A stretch of 14,310 nucleotides of DNA from assembly GCA_027294185.1 (NCBI GenBank), contig JAPUME010000076.1, positions 1-14,310 of the forward strand, in the 5' to 3' direction. The DNA is from Acidobacteriota bacterium. GTDB lineage: Bacteria > Acidobacteriota > Terriglobia > UBA7540 > JAPUME01. The position numbers and the translations under genes were made by a program. Below, in pieces: positions 7,832 through 14,310 of the stretch; the stretch's first letter is position 1, and each line of letters opens with the position of its first letter. The notes under the pieces are model-generated. The model was not told the origin of the DNA and did no database searches. It worked only from the letters and a program-made list of their open reading frames with translations.

Positions 7832-8566
7832 TCAGATCGCCAACTGAAAATCGTCACCGAGGTAGACTTTCTTAACCTCGGCATCATTCCCCAACTCCTC
7901 GGGAGTGCCCGCCCGCAGTATCCTGCCCTCGTTGATGATATAGGCCCGGTCGGTAACCCGCAACGTTTCCCTCACATTATGGTCCGTGACCAGGATTCCG
8001 ATGCCCTCATCTTTCAACTTCGAGATCAGTCTCTGGATGTCCAAGACTGCGATCGGGTCAATCCCGGAAAAAGGCTCGTCGAGCAGGATGAAGGAAGGCG
8101 AGATGGCCAGCGCCCGGGCGATCTCCACCCTCCTCCGTTCCCCGCCGGAAAGCACATAGCCATAGCTGCGCCGGACCTGCTGCAAGCCAAACTCCTCTAC
8201 CAATTCTTCCAGTTGCTCGCGACGCTCATGGGCGGTCAACGACAAGGTTTCGAGCACAGCAAGGATGTTCTCCTCCACGGTAAGCTTCTTGAATATGGAG
8301 GGTTCCTGAGGAAGGTAGCTGATGCCGCTGCGTGCCCGCAGATACATCGGCAGTGTGGTGATGGAGACCTCGTTCAGCAAAACTTCGCCCGCGTCGGGAC
8401 TGGTCAAGCCTACCACGATGTAGAACGTGGTGGTTTTGCCGGCCCCGTTCGGCCCCAGAAGCCCTACCAACTCTCCCCGGCAAACTTTCAGATGAACATC
8501 GTCAACAACTTTGCGGCCCTGGAAGGACTTGCTAAGACCGACTGTGGCAAGGCTTTGCATCGGCAC
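7832..8566 (-). CDS. lptB: LPS export ABC transporter ATP-binding protein
   Basis: LptB is the cytoplasmic ATPase of the LptB2FG complex, which extracts LPS from the inner membrane and pushes it onto LptC. The 244-residue protein has Walker [10 protein letters not shown] (38-46), Q-loop Q87 in YLPQEPSIF, signature LSGGERRR (139-146), Walker B ILLDEP (160-165), H-loop H196 in [10 protein letters not shown], and a C-terminal VYLGDDF (234-240) that resembles the family's usual ending. The start is GTG 8566, immediately after the stop of the preceding gene: AGGGTG at 8573-8578 lies 6 bases upstream. The in-frame ATG at 8560 is a possible alternative with 12 bases of spacing. The membrane partners LptF and LptG are not in this window. 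The pairing with an LptC/LptA-type protein confirms the assignment over other branched ABC ATPases. Confidence 0.96.
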   Translation of the reverse strand: MPMQSLATVGLSKSFQGRKVVDDVHLKVCRGELVGLLGPNGAGKTTTFYIVVGLTSPDAGEVLLNEVSITTLPMYLRARSGISYLPQEPSIFKKLTVEENILAVLETLSLTAHERREQLEELVEEFGLQQVRRSYGYVLSGGERRRVEIARALAISPSFILLDEPFSGIDPIAVLDIQRLISKLKDEGIGILVTDHNVRETLRVTDRAYIINEGRILRAGTPEELGNDAEVKKVYLGDDFQLAI

Positions 8567-10885
8567 TCATCGCACCCTGCGGTGACGAGTAATGGTGGGT
8601 GAGTTCTCACCTCCATGGACCCCGATGCTATCACCCGTAAGTGAGAAAGTCAAACGCTGGCCAGTAGTTGAGCCCCTTTGCTGGTCGTAGGCGACGGGCG
8701 GACCGCCCTCGAGAATGATTTCACCCGTCTCGGGCAGGTACGTCATTCGCTCCCCTTCAGCGCGCCTCCCGGGTTGGATCATTACAACCTGACCCTCGCC
8801 GGTGGCCTGCTCCACCTGGGCCACTTCTCCCTCCCCTTTTCTTGAAAACAACACATCCATGCGCGCCGCCTGGATGCTGGTCTGAGCCGTACGGAGGGCT
8901 ACATTCCCGAGATAAGTAGCCTGTCCTTCTTCGCCGCTGTACTTGAGCGAGTCCGAGGAGATGGTAACCGGCAGCGGTCGGCCGCCAGAACCAGTTCCCG
9001 ACAGGCGCTGGACATAGGAAGTGGAAACCTTTCCCTCTGCCTCCACCCGGCGCTCCCGGCGGAACACCTCGAGAACCGCGGCGGTGATGACGTCCTGCCC
9101 TCGCCAGGCACGCACACCACCTTCATAACGCACTTTCTGCGTGCGACCCCACAAAACGGCGCTGTCTGCAATCACATTAGTGGGAATCGAATCATATGGG
9201 TCTCGGTTCGATGAAAGTTTTGAAGGGTCATTATAAAAATGAGTCCCTCGCACTTCTCCCCTGGCTTCCACCTTTTCCGTCCGCTCATCCAGGGTGATCA
9301 TACGGGCCGTAATCCTGCTGTTGGAATCCCACAAAACCGGCTCGCCCTGCAGGACAAATTCCTGCCTCAGCGCGGAGTAGTCCGCCCTTTCGGCGCGAGC
9401 CCGGCGTTCGCCCTCAAAATACCGAAAATGCCCCACCTGCTCCAGACGCACCAGTGTGCCGTCCGAGGGGTTAAAGAATCCGGTCAGGCGGTCGCTTTCA
9501 GAACGCTTCGCCACCGCCCCGCTTGAGGCGGTCGAGGGCCCCGGTTCCACCTCCAGCCTGGCGCGCGGGTAGGCCTCGAACCTTTCCAGTCGGCTCTGCT
9601 CGTCAAAGTGGGCAACGAATCGGTCGGCCGTAATCCGCTTTCGCTCTGCGGCGCCATCCGGGCGGGTCATTTCCAGCCGTGCATTCTCTTCGGTAACCAG
9701 CCGCTCCAGACTCCCTCCGCCGGGCCGCAGGGTAAATCGAAGTTCGGGTCCCCGTAGGAGAAATACTTCCCCCCGTGGGGGTTTAACGCCTGCCTCTGTT
9801 TCGCGACCGTCACCTTCGAGGCCCGTATCCGGCAGAATCTCCGACCTCAACTGCGCGTCCCCCGTGGCTACAATTTCCCGTACCTGGAAATCGTCTGCAC
9901 TGAAGAGAGCTTTAATCTCCCGAGCTTTCAGGAAGGTTGAGCGCCCCGCTTCTTCAAGCCGAACCTCTGAACCCTGGTTCGCTTCCAGACTGGTTAACTC
10001 ACGGCTATCCGGGTCAAACCACGCCGTCGCCCGCTCGGAGAGCAGGGTCAGAGTCCGAGTGGCGGTTTCTTCTCCGGCTTCGACGCCACCCTCCAACACG
10101 ACTTGCCGAATGTGGCCCCGTTCATCCAGGTAAAGAATCGCCTGCTCCGCCACCAGCCGCTGATTCCCTCGGCGGCCCAGGACCGGCGGATAAAGCCGAA
10201 TCAACCCGGCATCCTTGTCCAGCTCCAATCGGCTGGCCGTGAACTGGAGAGGAGGTTTGCCGCTTCCTGCGGGAGGGTCAAGAATCAAGCGAACGTCGCT
10301 TTTCACCTCCACCAATTGTTCCCGGGCCGCGTAGCGCAGCCCATTCCCTTGTCCTGTGAGCGGTCCATAACGAAAGGTTACCGCTTGCCGGCTGGAGGCC
10401 GTCGCCGAATCCTGATGGAAACGCAGTTGCGACGTTTCCACCTTCAATTGCGTCTCCTGAGAATCCCCGTCCGGAGCGCCGGAGTGGTCCAACTCGATCT
10501 CCACCGCCCCGGGAATAAAGAAGTCCCCCGAAACCGTGTCGTACTCGCATCGGGCCGTCCGAATCACGTCGCGCCGGTCCCCCTGGCGGCCGAAAATTTC
10601 CGCCACCACTTCCTCCAGCACAGTGGCGGAACCGTCGCCAAAAGCCACGGTGCGGGTGGAATGAATGGAAAAGACCACGCGTCCACCCTCGGACCGCGTA
10701 AAGCTGAAACCGGAAAGCTGCTGTTCCGCGTTTTCCGGGAGAGCCTCCGTCAAATCGGGGGGAGCTGCCGACCTCCGTCCCGCCTTCCAGAAGACCACGA
10801 TGGTAACCAGCAGGCTCCCAATCAACGCGCCACCCACAACGCGCCGTAGGACTTGTAATCTCCGGGCTGATATTCTTGCTTTCAT
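8567..10885 (-). CDS. LptC-like membrane anchor fused to a long OstA/LptA-like repeat domain
   Basis: The 772-residue protein starts with a short basic cytoplasmic stretch (1-16) and one membrane helix (about 17-33), followed by a periplasmic region with LptC-like features (about 55-200, for example FSFTRSEGGRVVFSI). The rest consists of repeated two-strand units of the LptA/OstA fold. The best match is near the end (638-735): VTISSDSLKY, ATYLGNVALRTAQTSIQA, VEQATGEGQVVM. LptC relays LPS from LptB2FG to LptA, and LptA bridges the periplasm; here one polypeptide may do both. E. coli LptC and LptA are each about 185-190 residues, so this is about twice their sum. Its ATG overlaps the recJ stop (ATGA), and the stop directly abuts the lptB GTG. 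LptC/LptA-family membership is confident; the exact domain boundary is inference. Confidence 0.85.
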   Translation of the reverse strand: MKARISARRLQVLRRVVGGALIGSLLVTIVVFWKAGRRSAAPPDLTEALPENAEQQLSGFSFTRSEGGRVVFSIHSTRTVAFGDGSATVLEEVVAEIFGRQGDRRDVIRTARCEYDTVSGDFFIPGAVEIELDHSGAPDGDSQETQLKVETSQLRFHQDSATASSRQAVTFRYGPLTGQGNGLRYAAREQLVEVKSDVRLILDPPAGSGKPPLQFTASRLELDKDAGLIRLYPPVLGRRGNQRLVAEQAILYLDERGHIRQVVLEGGVEAGEETATRTLTLLSERATAWFDPDSRELTSLEANQGSEVRLEEAGRSTFLKAREIKALFSADDFQVREIVATGDAQLRSEILPDTGLEGDGRETEAGVKPPRGEVFLLRGPELRFTLRPGGGSLERLVTEENARLEMTRPDGAAERKRITADRFVAHFDEQSRLERFEAYPRARLEVEPGPSTASSGAVAKRSESDRLTGFFNPSDGTLVRLEQVGHFRYFEGERRARAERADYSALRQEFVLQGEPVLWDSNSRITARMITLDERTEKVEARGEVRGTHFYNDPSKLSSNRDPYDSIPTNVIADSAVLWGRTQKVRYEGGVRAWRGQDVITAAVLEVFRRERRVEAEGKVSTSYVQRLSGTGSGGRPLPVTISSDSLKYSGEEGQATYLGNVALRTAQTSIQAARMDVLFSRKGEGEVAQVEQATGEGQVVMIQPGRRAEGERMTYLPETGEIILEGGPPVAYDQQRGSTTGQRLTFSLTGDSIGVHGGENSPTITRHRRVR
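8681..10243 (-). repeat. Degenerate beta-repeat region in the LptC/OstA protein (protein-level)
   Basis: Residues 215-735 divide by eye into about 14 units of roughly 26-45 residues. They share a loose pattern: a start like (I/F)xAxx(h)xh, a charged turn, then a hydrophobic strand ending in xGxVxh. Examples start near residues 215, 243, 282, 318, 374, 418, 462, 495, 525, 568, 598, 640, 669 and 707. The units are diverged, not recent DNA duplications. Confidence 0.55.
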
Positions 10886-12621
10886 CTTCGAGCGATACCC
10901 TGGTGAGCGATCCCTTTCCCTCCTGCTCCCTGGGAGCCAATCACCCCAATCTCTTGGATGATTAGCTGCAGAGAGTAGTTGTTACGGAAGAAATTTTCCT
11001 CCAAACGAAATGTCAGGTCGACCGCCTTCCCGCGTCCAAGCTCCTTCGCTCGCTCTGCCATTCCCCAGCCTAATGCCTCGAAAATAACCCCATCCTGACC
11101 AACACTCAACTTGAGATGCTTCTTTTTCAATATTCGCGGGTCCCCCAGCACCTTCAACCCTCGGGCCGAAAATCGGGGCTGGGGATTGCCGATGCCGCAC
11201 GGTTCGAGCACCTGGGTCTCCCTGTAGAGGTCCTCGGTGATATCCGAGAAGCGGATTTCAGCATCCACATCCACTGTGTGCGTTCTTTCGAAAGTATCTG
11301 CCCTGCGCGCCGCCTCCTGCGCAAGGCTCCTGCGAAAGGCCTCCAGCCGCTCTGCCGGGAGGGTCACTCCGGCGGCCTTTTCATGCCCTCCGTAGCGGAC
11401 GAAAAGATCGCTCATACGATCCAGCGCGCTGACCAGAGGAAACCTCCCCACGGAGCGCCCCGAACCATGTCCGATACCGCCCTCCAGGGATATTACGAAG
11501 GTCGGTCGAGAGAACCGCTCGACAAGGCGCTGCGCTACGATTCCGATCACACCCCGGTGCCATCGGTCGCCCGCGACTACCAATGCTTCGGGCAGTGCAG
11601 TTCCCTGGGTTTCCACCTGCCGGGTTGCTTCTTCCAGGATTCTTTCCTCCGTCTGTTGACGCTGCGCGTTCAGGAAATTCAACTCTTCGGCAATCGATCG
11701 GGCCTTACCCGGTTGAGAGGTCAGAAGCAATTCCAGGGGCTTGTCGGGACCCTCCATCCGGCCTGCGGCGTTGATGCGGGGAGCCATGCGGAAGGCTACA
11801 TCAGAAACGCGAACCGGTTTCTCCTCAAGGTCGGATACGCGCATCAGCTCCTGGAGACCAAGGATGGAGGTCCTTTTCAGAGCCTGCAGCCCAAAGTGGG
11901 TAATCACGCGATTTTCGCCCAGAAGCGGAGCACAGTCGGCAACCGTTCCCACCATGGCCAGGACAAGGTCGTCGTTCCAGGCTTCATCGTTCTCTTTTGC
12001 GCTCGCAAGTCCCTGGGCCAACTTGAAGGCCAGTCCGACCGCCGCCAGATTCTTCTCCGGGTAGTCGCAATCGGCTCGAAGGGGATTGAGGACGGCGAAG
12101 GCGGCAGGCAGGTGATCTCCCGGCAGGTGATGATCCACAACAATACATTCAAGGCCCAAGCTGCGCGCCTTCTCCAGGACTGCCCATTCCCGGATTCCCG
12201 TGTCGACGCTGACGATGACCCGATATCCCTTCGAGGCCGCCCATTCGATGCGTTCTTCGCGCATCCCGTACCCATCCCGTATACGATGAGGCAGGAAGCA
12301 GTCCACCTCGGCCCCCAGGCGGCGCAAGGCTCGCAGCACAACGACCGATGCCGTAATGCCGTCCACGTCATAGTCGCCGTAGACGAGAATTTTCTCCACT
12401 TTGCGAACGGCGTATTGGAGGCGTTCGACGGCTTTCCCGAGGTCCTGCATGCGGTCCGGTTCGTGCAGGTGCTCGATCTTGGGATGAAGGAAGCGCAGGG
12501 CCTCCTCAGAGTCGCCCAGGCCCCGCACCAGAAGCAGCCGAGCCAGAAGAGGTGAAACGCCGACGGCGTTGGCCAGCCGTTCGATTTCCTCATTCGGCAA
12601 CGGCTTGACGACCCAGTTCAT
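10882..12621 (-). CDS. recJ: Single-stranded-DNA-specific exonuclease RecJ
   Basis: RecJ degrades single-stranded DNA 5' to 3' in recombination and mismatch repair, using two metal ions. The 579-residue protein shows the DHH-domain motifs in order: YGDYDVDG (81-88), VSVDTG (137-142), VVDHH (161-165) and GTVADCAPL (225-233), plus RINAAGRM (282-289). The DHHA1 part carries GHGSGRS (384-390) and the RYGGHEKAAG loop (409-418), followed by the OB domain. An upstream extension of this frame to 12813 would overlap the cyclase gene by over 100 bases and gives low-complexity residues unlike RecJ. The family-like N-terminus MNWVVKPLP at ATG 12621 is therefore the start, although no strong ribosome-binding site precedes it. 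It overlaps the LptC/A gene by ATGA, so a repair nuclease heads the LPS export genes. The preceding 82 bases contain no clear promoter. Confidence 0.95.
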   Translation of the reverse strand: MNWVVKPLPNEEIERLANAVGVSPLLARLLLVRGLGDSEEALRFLHPKIEHLHEPDRMQDLGKAVERLQYAVRKVEKILVYGDYDVDGITASVVVLRALRRLGAEVDCFLPHRIRDGYGMREERIEWAASKGYRVIVSVDTGIREWAVLEKARSLGLECIVVDHHLPGDHLPAAFAVLNPLRADCDYPEKNLAAVGLAFKLAQGLASAKENDEAWNDDLVLAMVGTVADCAPLLGENRVITHFGLQALKRTSILGLQELMRVSDLEEKPVRVSDVAFRMAPRINAAGRMEGPDKPLELLLTSQPGKARSIAEELNFLNAQRQQTEERILEEATRQVETQGTALPEALVVAGDRWHRGVIGIVAQRLVERFSRPTFVISLEGGIGHGSGRSVGRFPLVSALDRMSDLFVRYGGHEKAAGVTLPAERLEAFRRSLAQEAARRADTFERTHTVDVDAEIRFSDITEDLYRETQVLEPCGIGNPQPRFSARGLKVLGDPRILKKKHLKLSVGQDGVIFEALGWGMAERAKELGRGKAVDLTFRLEENFFRNNYSLQLIIQEIGVIGSQGAGGKGIAHQGIARR

Positions 12622-12703
12622 GAGCTTGGCATTCGGTAGGGAGATTTCAGCGGATTGAAACTTTGTAAGGTCGGCCCGGGAGAAGTTGTTTCTGGAATAA
12701 GAA

Positions 12704-13762
12704 CTATGCCCGAATCCCCTCGTTGGCCACGGCAATGCTGTTGCGGCGGGTCTGCTTGGCCAGATACATGGCCTTGTCTGCAAGGAGCAGCAGCTCGTTC
12801 CGAGTCTGGCCATCCTGCGGGAAGCAGGCCAGGCCGAAGCTTGCCGTCAACTTCAAGTTCAGTCCCTCCTCGGCCAGGAACACGGTGCTGTTGAGCAGGT
12901 CCTTCAGGCGCCGCACGACAACGAAAGCCTGCTCTTTGCCGGTCTGAGGCAGGAGGATGACAAATTCATCGCCCCCGTAGCGGAAAGCATAATCGATCAG
13001 GCGGAGGTTCGACTTGATCAGATCCCCGACCAGGGACAGCAGTTTGCTTCCGGCCAGGTGACCGTGCGTATCGTTGACCATCTTGAAGCGGTCCAGGTCG
13101 ATGAAAATAATCGAAAATTCGTAGCCATATCGCCGGGAACGGTAGATTTCCGCATCCAGCACGAAACGGAGATGGCGCGCGTTATAGAGGCTGGTACAGT
13201 CGTCGGTAATCGTGAGTTCGGTGATCCGCTGAACGTAGCGCGCGTTCTCCAGCGCAATGGCAGCGTAATCGGCCAGATTCCCCAGCAGGGGGAGGTCATC
13301 TTCCTTGAATTTCTCCTTGCCGACACAGTTCAACAACTCGATGACACCGAGAATCCGTCCGTGCGCACGGATGGGGACGCAAACGACCGATTGCGTCGTC
13401 ATGCCGGTCACCTCATCCACGCGGGCCGCAAAGCGGGGATCACTGTTCACGTCCGCCACCAGCAGGGGTTCACCCGTCTGCGCCACGGTGCCGGCAATTC
13501 CCTCACCTATTTTCAGGCGGACATCTTTCAACTGCTGCGCGTTGGTGCCGATGGCAATTTCAAAATAAAGCTCCTTCGCATCCTCATCGACCATCAATAG
13601 CGACCAGTTGTCCGCGTGGATAAATTCGCTCAGCTTTTCCATGATGACTTGCAGGATGTTTTGCACATCCAAATTCGAGACAAGAGCCTTCCCCACCTCA
13701 TGGAAAAGTGAGAGGCGCTCGACCTGGAGCCTCAGTTGCTGGTCACCCTTTGTTTTGTCCAT
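12704..13762 (-). CDS. GAF domain-containing diguanylate cyclase
   Basis: This 352-residue soluble protein should make cyclic di-GMP from two GTP. It has a short helical N-terminus (about 8-30), a GAF domain (about 31-175, with GEGIAGTVAQTGEPLLVADV at 86-105) and a GGDEF domain (about 185-345). The active site is intact: IDLDRFKMVND (221-231) and YGGDEF (262-267). R254-L-I-D257 lies exactly five residues before GGDEF and matches the product-binding inhibitory I-site, so feedback inhibition is expected. The GAF ligand is unknown; no transmembrane segment is seen. The ATG at 13762 has GGGAG three bases upstream, which is short spacing. It has its own probable promoter and is divergent from a RodZ-like gene. 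A link to the downstream recJ-lpt genes is possible read-through, not shown. Confidence 0.93.
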   Translation of the reverse strand: MDKTKGDQQLRLQVERLSLFHEVGKALVSNLDVQNILQVIMEKLSEFIHADNWSLLMVDEDAKELYFEIAIGTNAQQLKDVRLKIGEGIAGTVAQTGEPLLVADVNSDPRFAARVDEVTGMTTQSVVCVPIRAHGRILGVIELLNCVGKEKFKEDDLPLLGNLADYAAIALENARYVQRITELTITDDCTSLYNARHLRFVLDAEIYRSRRYGYEFSIIFIDLDRFKMVNDTHGHLAGSKLLSLVGDLIKSNLRLIDYAFRYGGDEFVILLPQTGKEQAFVVVRRLKDLLNSTVFLAEEGLNLKLTASFGLACFPQDGQTRNELLLLADKAMYLAKQTRRNSIAVANEGIRA

Positions 13763-13794
13763 AATCTCCCGGCCCCGACCTGCGACGAGAACCT

Positions 13795-13822
13795 AGTATC
13801 CGCTTAAACCTAGCACTGCCAA
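13795..13822 (-). promoter_or_regulatory. Probable sigma-70 promoter of the diguanylate cyclase
   Basis: On the minus strand TTGGCA (13817-13822, 5/6) and GATACT (13795-13800, 4/6) are 16 bases apart. Transcription would begin about 25 bases before the ATG. The hexamer CTAGGT occurs twice, once in the spacer and once overlapping the downstream edge of the -10 element, 17 bases apart, which could mark an operator. Confidence 0.45.
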
Positions 13823-13911
13823 CCCCAGGATTTCAATAGGTTTTTAGCTCAGGGGCCGATTCCCGCCACCCGTGACCCTAAAGCCACCCCTCGGGCGGGC
13901 AAATCTCCTTT

Positions 13912-13935
13912 CGGGGACGTATTGGGGCGTTCCCG
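13912..13935. other. Hairpin in the divergent intergenic region
   Basis: CGGGGACG (13912-13919) and CGTTCCCG (13928-13935) form an 8-base-pair stem with one G-T pair around an 8-base loop. On the plus strand AAATTTT follows, which loosely resembles an intrinsic terminator, yet no plus-strand gene precedes it in view. It lies between the two divergent promoters, so it may be a regulator site or a transcription barrier. The rest of 13763-14050 shows only the promoters and ribosome-binding sites described. Confidence 0.35.
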
Positions 13936-13964
13936 AAATTTTACCCCTCATTCGAATGTCTAGA

Positions 13965-13993
13965 TTGATTTGAGCCCCGTTTGGAAATATCAT
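13965..13993 (+). promoter_or_regulatory. Sigma-70 promoter of the RodZ-like gene
   Basis: TTGATT (13965-13970, 4/6) and TATCAT (13988-13993, 5/6) are separated by the ideal 17 bases. The predicted start near 14000 gives a leader of about 50 bases to GTG 14051. It is the best promoter in the window. Confidence 0.6.
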
Positions 13994-14050
13994 CATCCTA
14001 CAGGGGACTCGGATTCGGCCCCTCCCATTTTAAGGACAAGGGAAGCGCAC

Positions 14051-14310
14051 GTGGGATCATTTGGAGAAAATCTCAGACGCGAGCGGGAGATGCGCGGAGT
14101 TGACCTGCGCGAGATCGCCGATGCCACGAGAATAAATCTTCGCTTTCTGGAAGCGGTGGAAAACGAAAAATTCGGAGCGCTTCCGGGAGGAGTCTTCAAC
14201 CGGGGATTCATCCGTTCCTATGCCCGTTACCTGGGATTGGACGAGGAAAAAATTCTGGGGGAGTATGAGCTGGCCAACGGCTCGGAAGTGACGCCCGAGT
14301 GGAGTTCGAC
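14051..14310 (+). CDS. RodZ-like helix-turn-helix protein, N-terminal part
   Basis: The frame opens with GTG 14051, preceded by AGGGA seven bases upstream, and stays open to the window end (86 codons). The sequence matches the HTH_25 domain of the RodZ family: SFGENLRREREMRGVDLREI (3-22), ATRINLRFLEAVENEKF, then FNRGFIRSYARYLGLDEEKI. In RodZ this cytoplasmic domain binds the actin-like protein MreB and is followed by a membrane helix and a periplasmic domain that help set rod shape. Those later parts lie outside the window, so a soluble regulator with only this domain cannot be excluded. The first 86 residues show no defect. It is divergent from the diguanylate cyclase and shares its intergenic control region. 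Confidence 0.85.
   Translation, partial: MGSFGENLRREREMRGVDLREIADATRINLRFLEAVENEKFGALPGGVFNRGFIRSYARYLGLDEEKILGEYELANGSEVTPEWSS

Noticed and set aside
7244..8602. Long plus-strand open frame (452 codons)
   Set aside because: It is antisense to clear lptB and rpoN genes; the composition (many Arg, Gln, Gly, His) and lack of any recognisable domain fit a frame left open by GC-rich codon use.
11116..12555. Long plus-strand open frame (479 codons)
   Set aside because: It is antisense to recJ, whose motifs are all intact; no domain, promoter or ribosome-binding site was recognised for it.
12618..12632. Four-codon leader frame (M-P-S-S) ending in ATGA over the recJ start
   Set aside because: It has no ribosome-binding site, and such tiny frames are common by chance.
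12622..12813. N-terminal extension of the recJ frame
   Set aside because: It overlaps the end of the cyclase gene and its residues are unlike RecJ; the normal RecJ N-terminus starts at ATG 12621.
13993..14211. 72-codon minus-strand frame opposite the RodZ-like gene
   Set aside because: It is the antisense shadow of a convincing HTH_25 domain, crosses the predicted promoter and leader, and has no features of its own.

Overview
The window is a dense run of bacterial housekeeping and envelope genes. Ten complete genes on the minus strand read from about 13.76 kb down to position 39. One partial gene runs off the left end (minus strand) and one partial gene runs off the right end (plus strand). 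The organism is a Gram-negative, didermic bacterium, because lipopolysaccharide (LPS) export genes (lptB, an LptC/LptA-type protein, an MsbA-like exporter) are present. The sequence looks GC-rich by eye. The order recJ - lptC/A - lptB - rpoN - rapZ - msbA - yicC - gmk - rpoZ - coaBC fits Acidobacteriota or a related lineage better than Proteobacteria, but that assignment rests on recollection of gene order and needs a phylogenetic test.

Layout in the direction of minus-strand transcription. (1) A GAF-GGDEF diguanylate cyclase (13762-12704) has its own likely sigma-70 promoter. (2) recJ (12621-10882) overlaps the next gene by an ATGA junction. (3) A 772-residue LptC-like anchor carries an unusually long OstA/LptA-like beta-repeat region (10885-8567), and lptB (8566-7832) follows with no spacer. 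(4) rpoN (7771-6326) is followed by a 170-base leader and rapZ (6155-5271); the hpf and ptsN genes often found between rpoN and rapZ are absent. (5) After a 259-base gap with a possible promoter come msbA (5011-3203), yicC (3177-2281), gmk (2277-1639), rpoZ (1632-1399) and coaBC (1274-39). coaBC overlaps the start of a further gene that leaves the window.

On the plus strand, a RodZ-type helix-turn-helix gene starts at GTG 14051 and runs out of the window. It is divergent from the cyclase. The 288-base region between them holds two face-away promoters and a hairpin.

Together the genes cover LPS flipping and export across the inner membrane and periplasm (MsbA, LptB, LptC/A), envelope-precursor control in relatives (RapZ), alternative transcription (RpoN, the omega subunit RpoZ), RNA turnover (YicC), DNA repair (RecJ), GMP and CoA metabolism (Gmk, CoaBC), second-messenger synthesis (the cyclase) and cell shape (RodZ-like). 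I see no mobile element, CRISPR array, tRNA, rRNA or prophage, and no intergenic stretch over 300 bases. I found no convincing undescribed system. The most unusual item is the very long LptC/OstA repeat protein.
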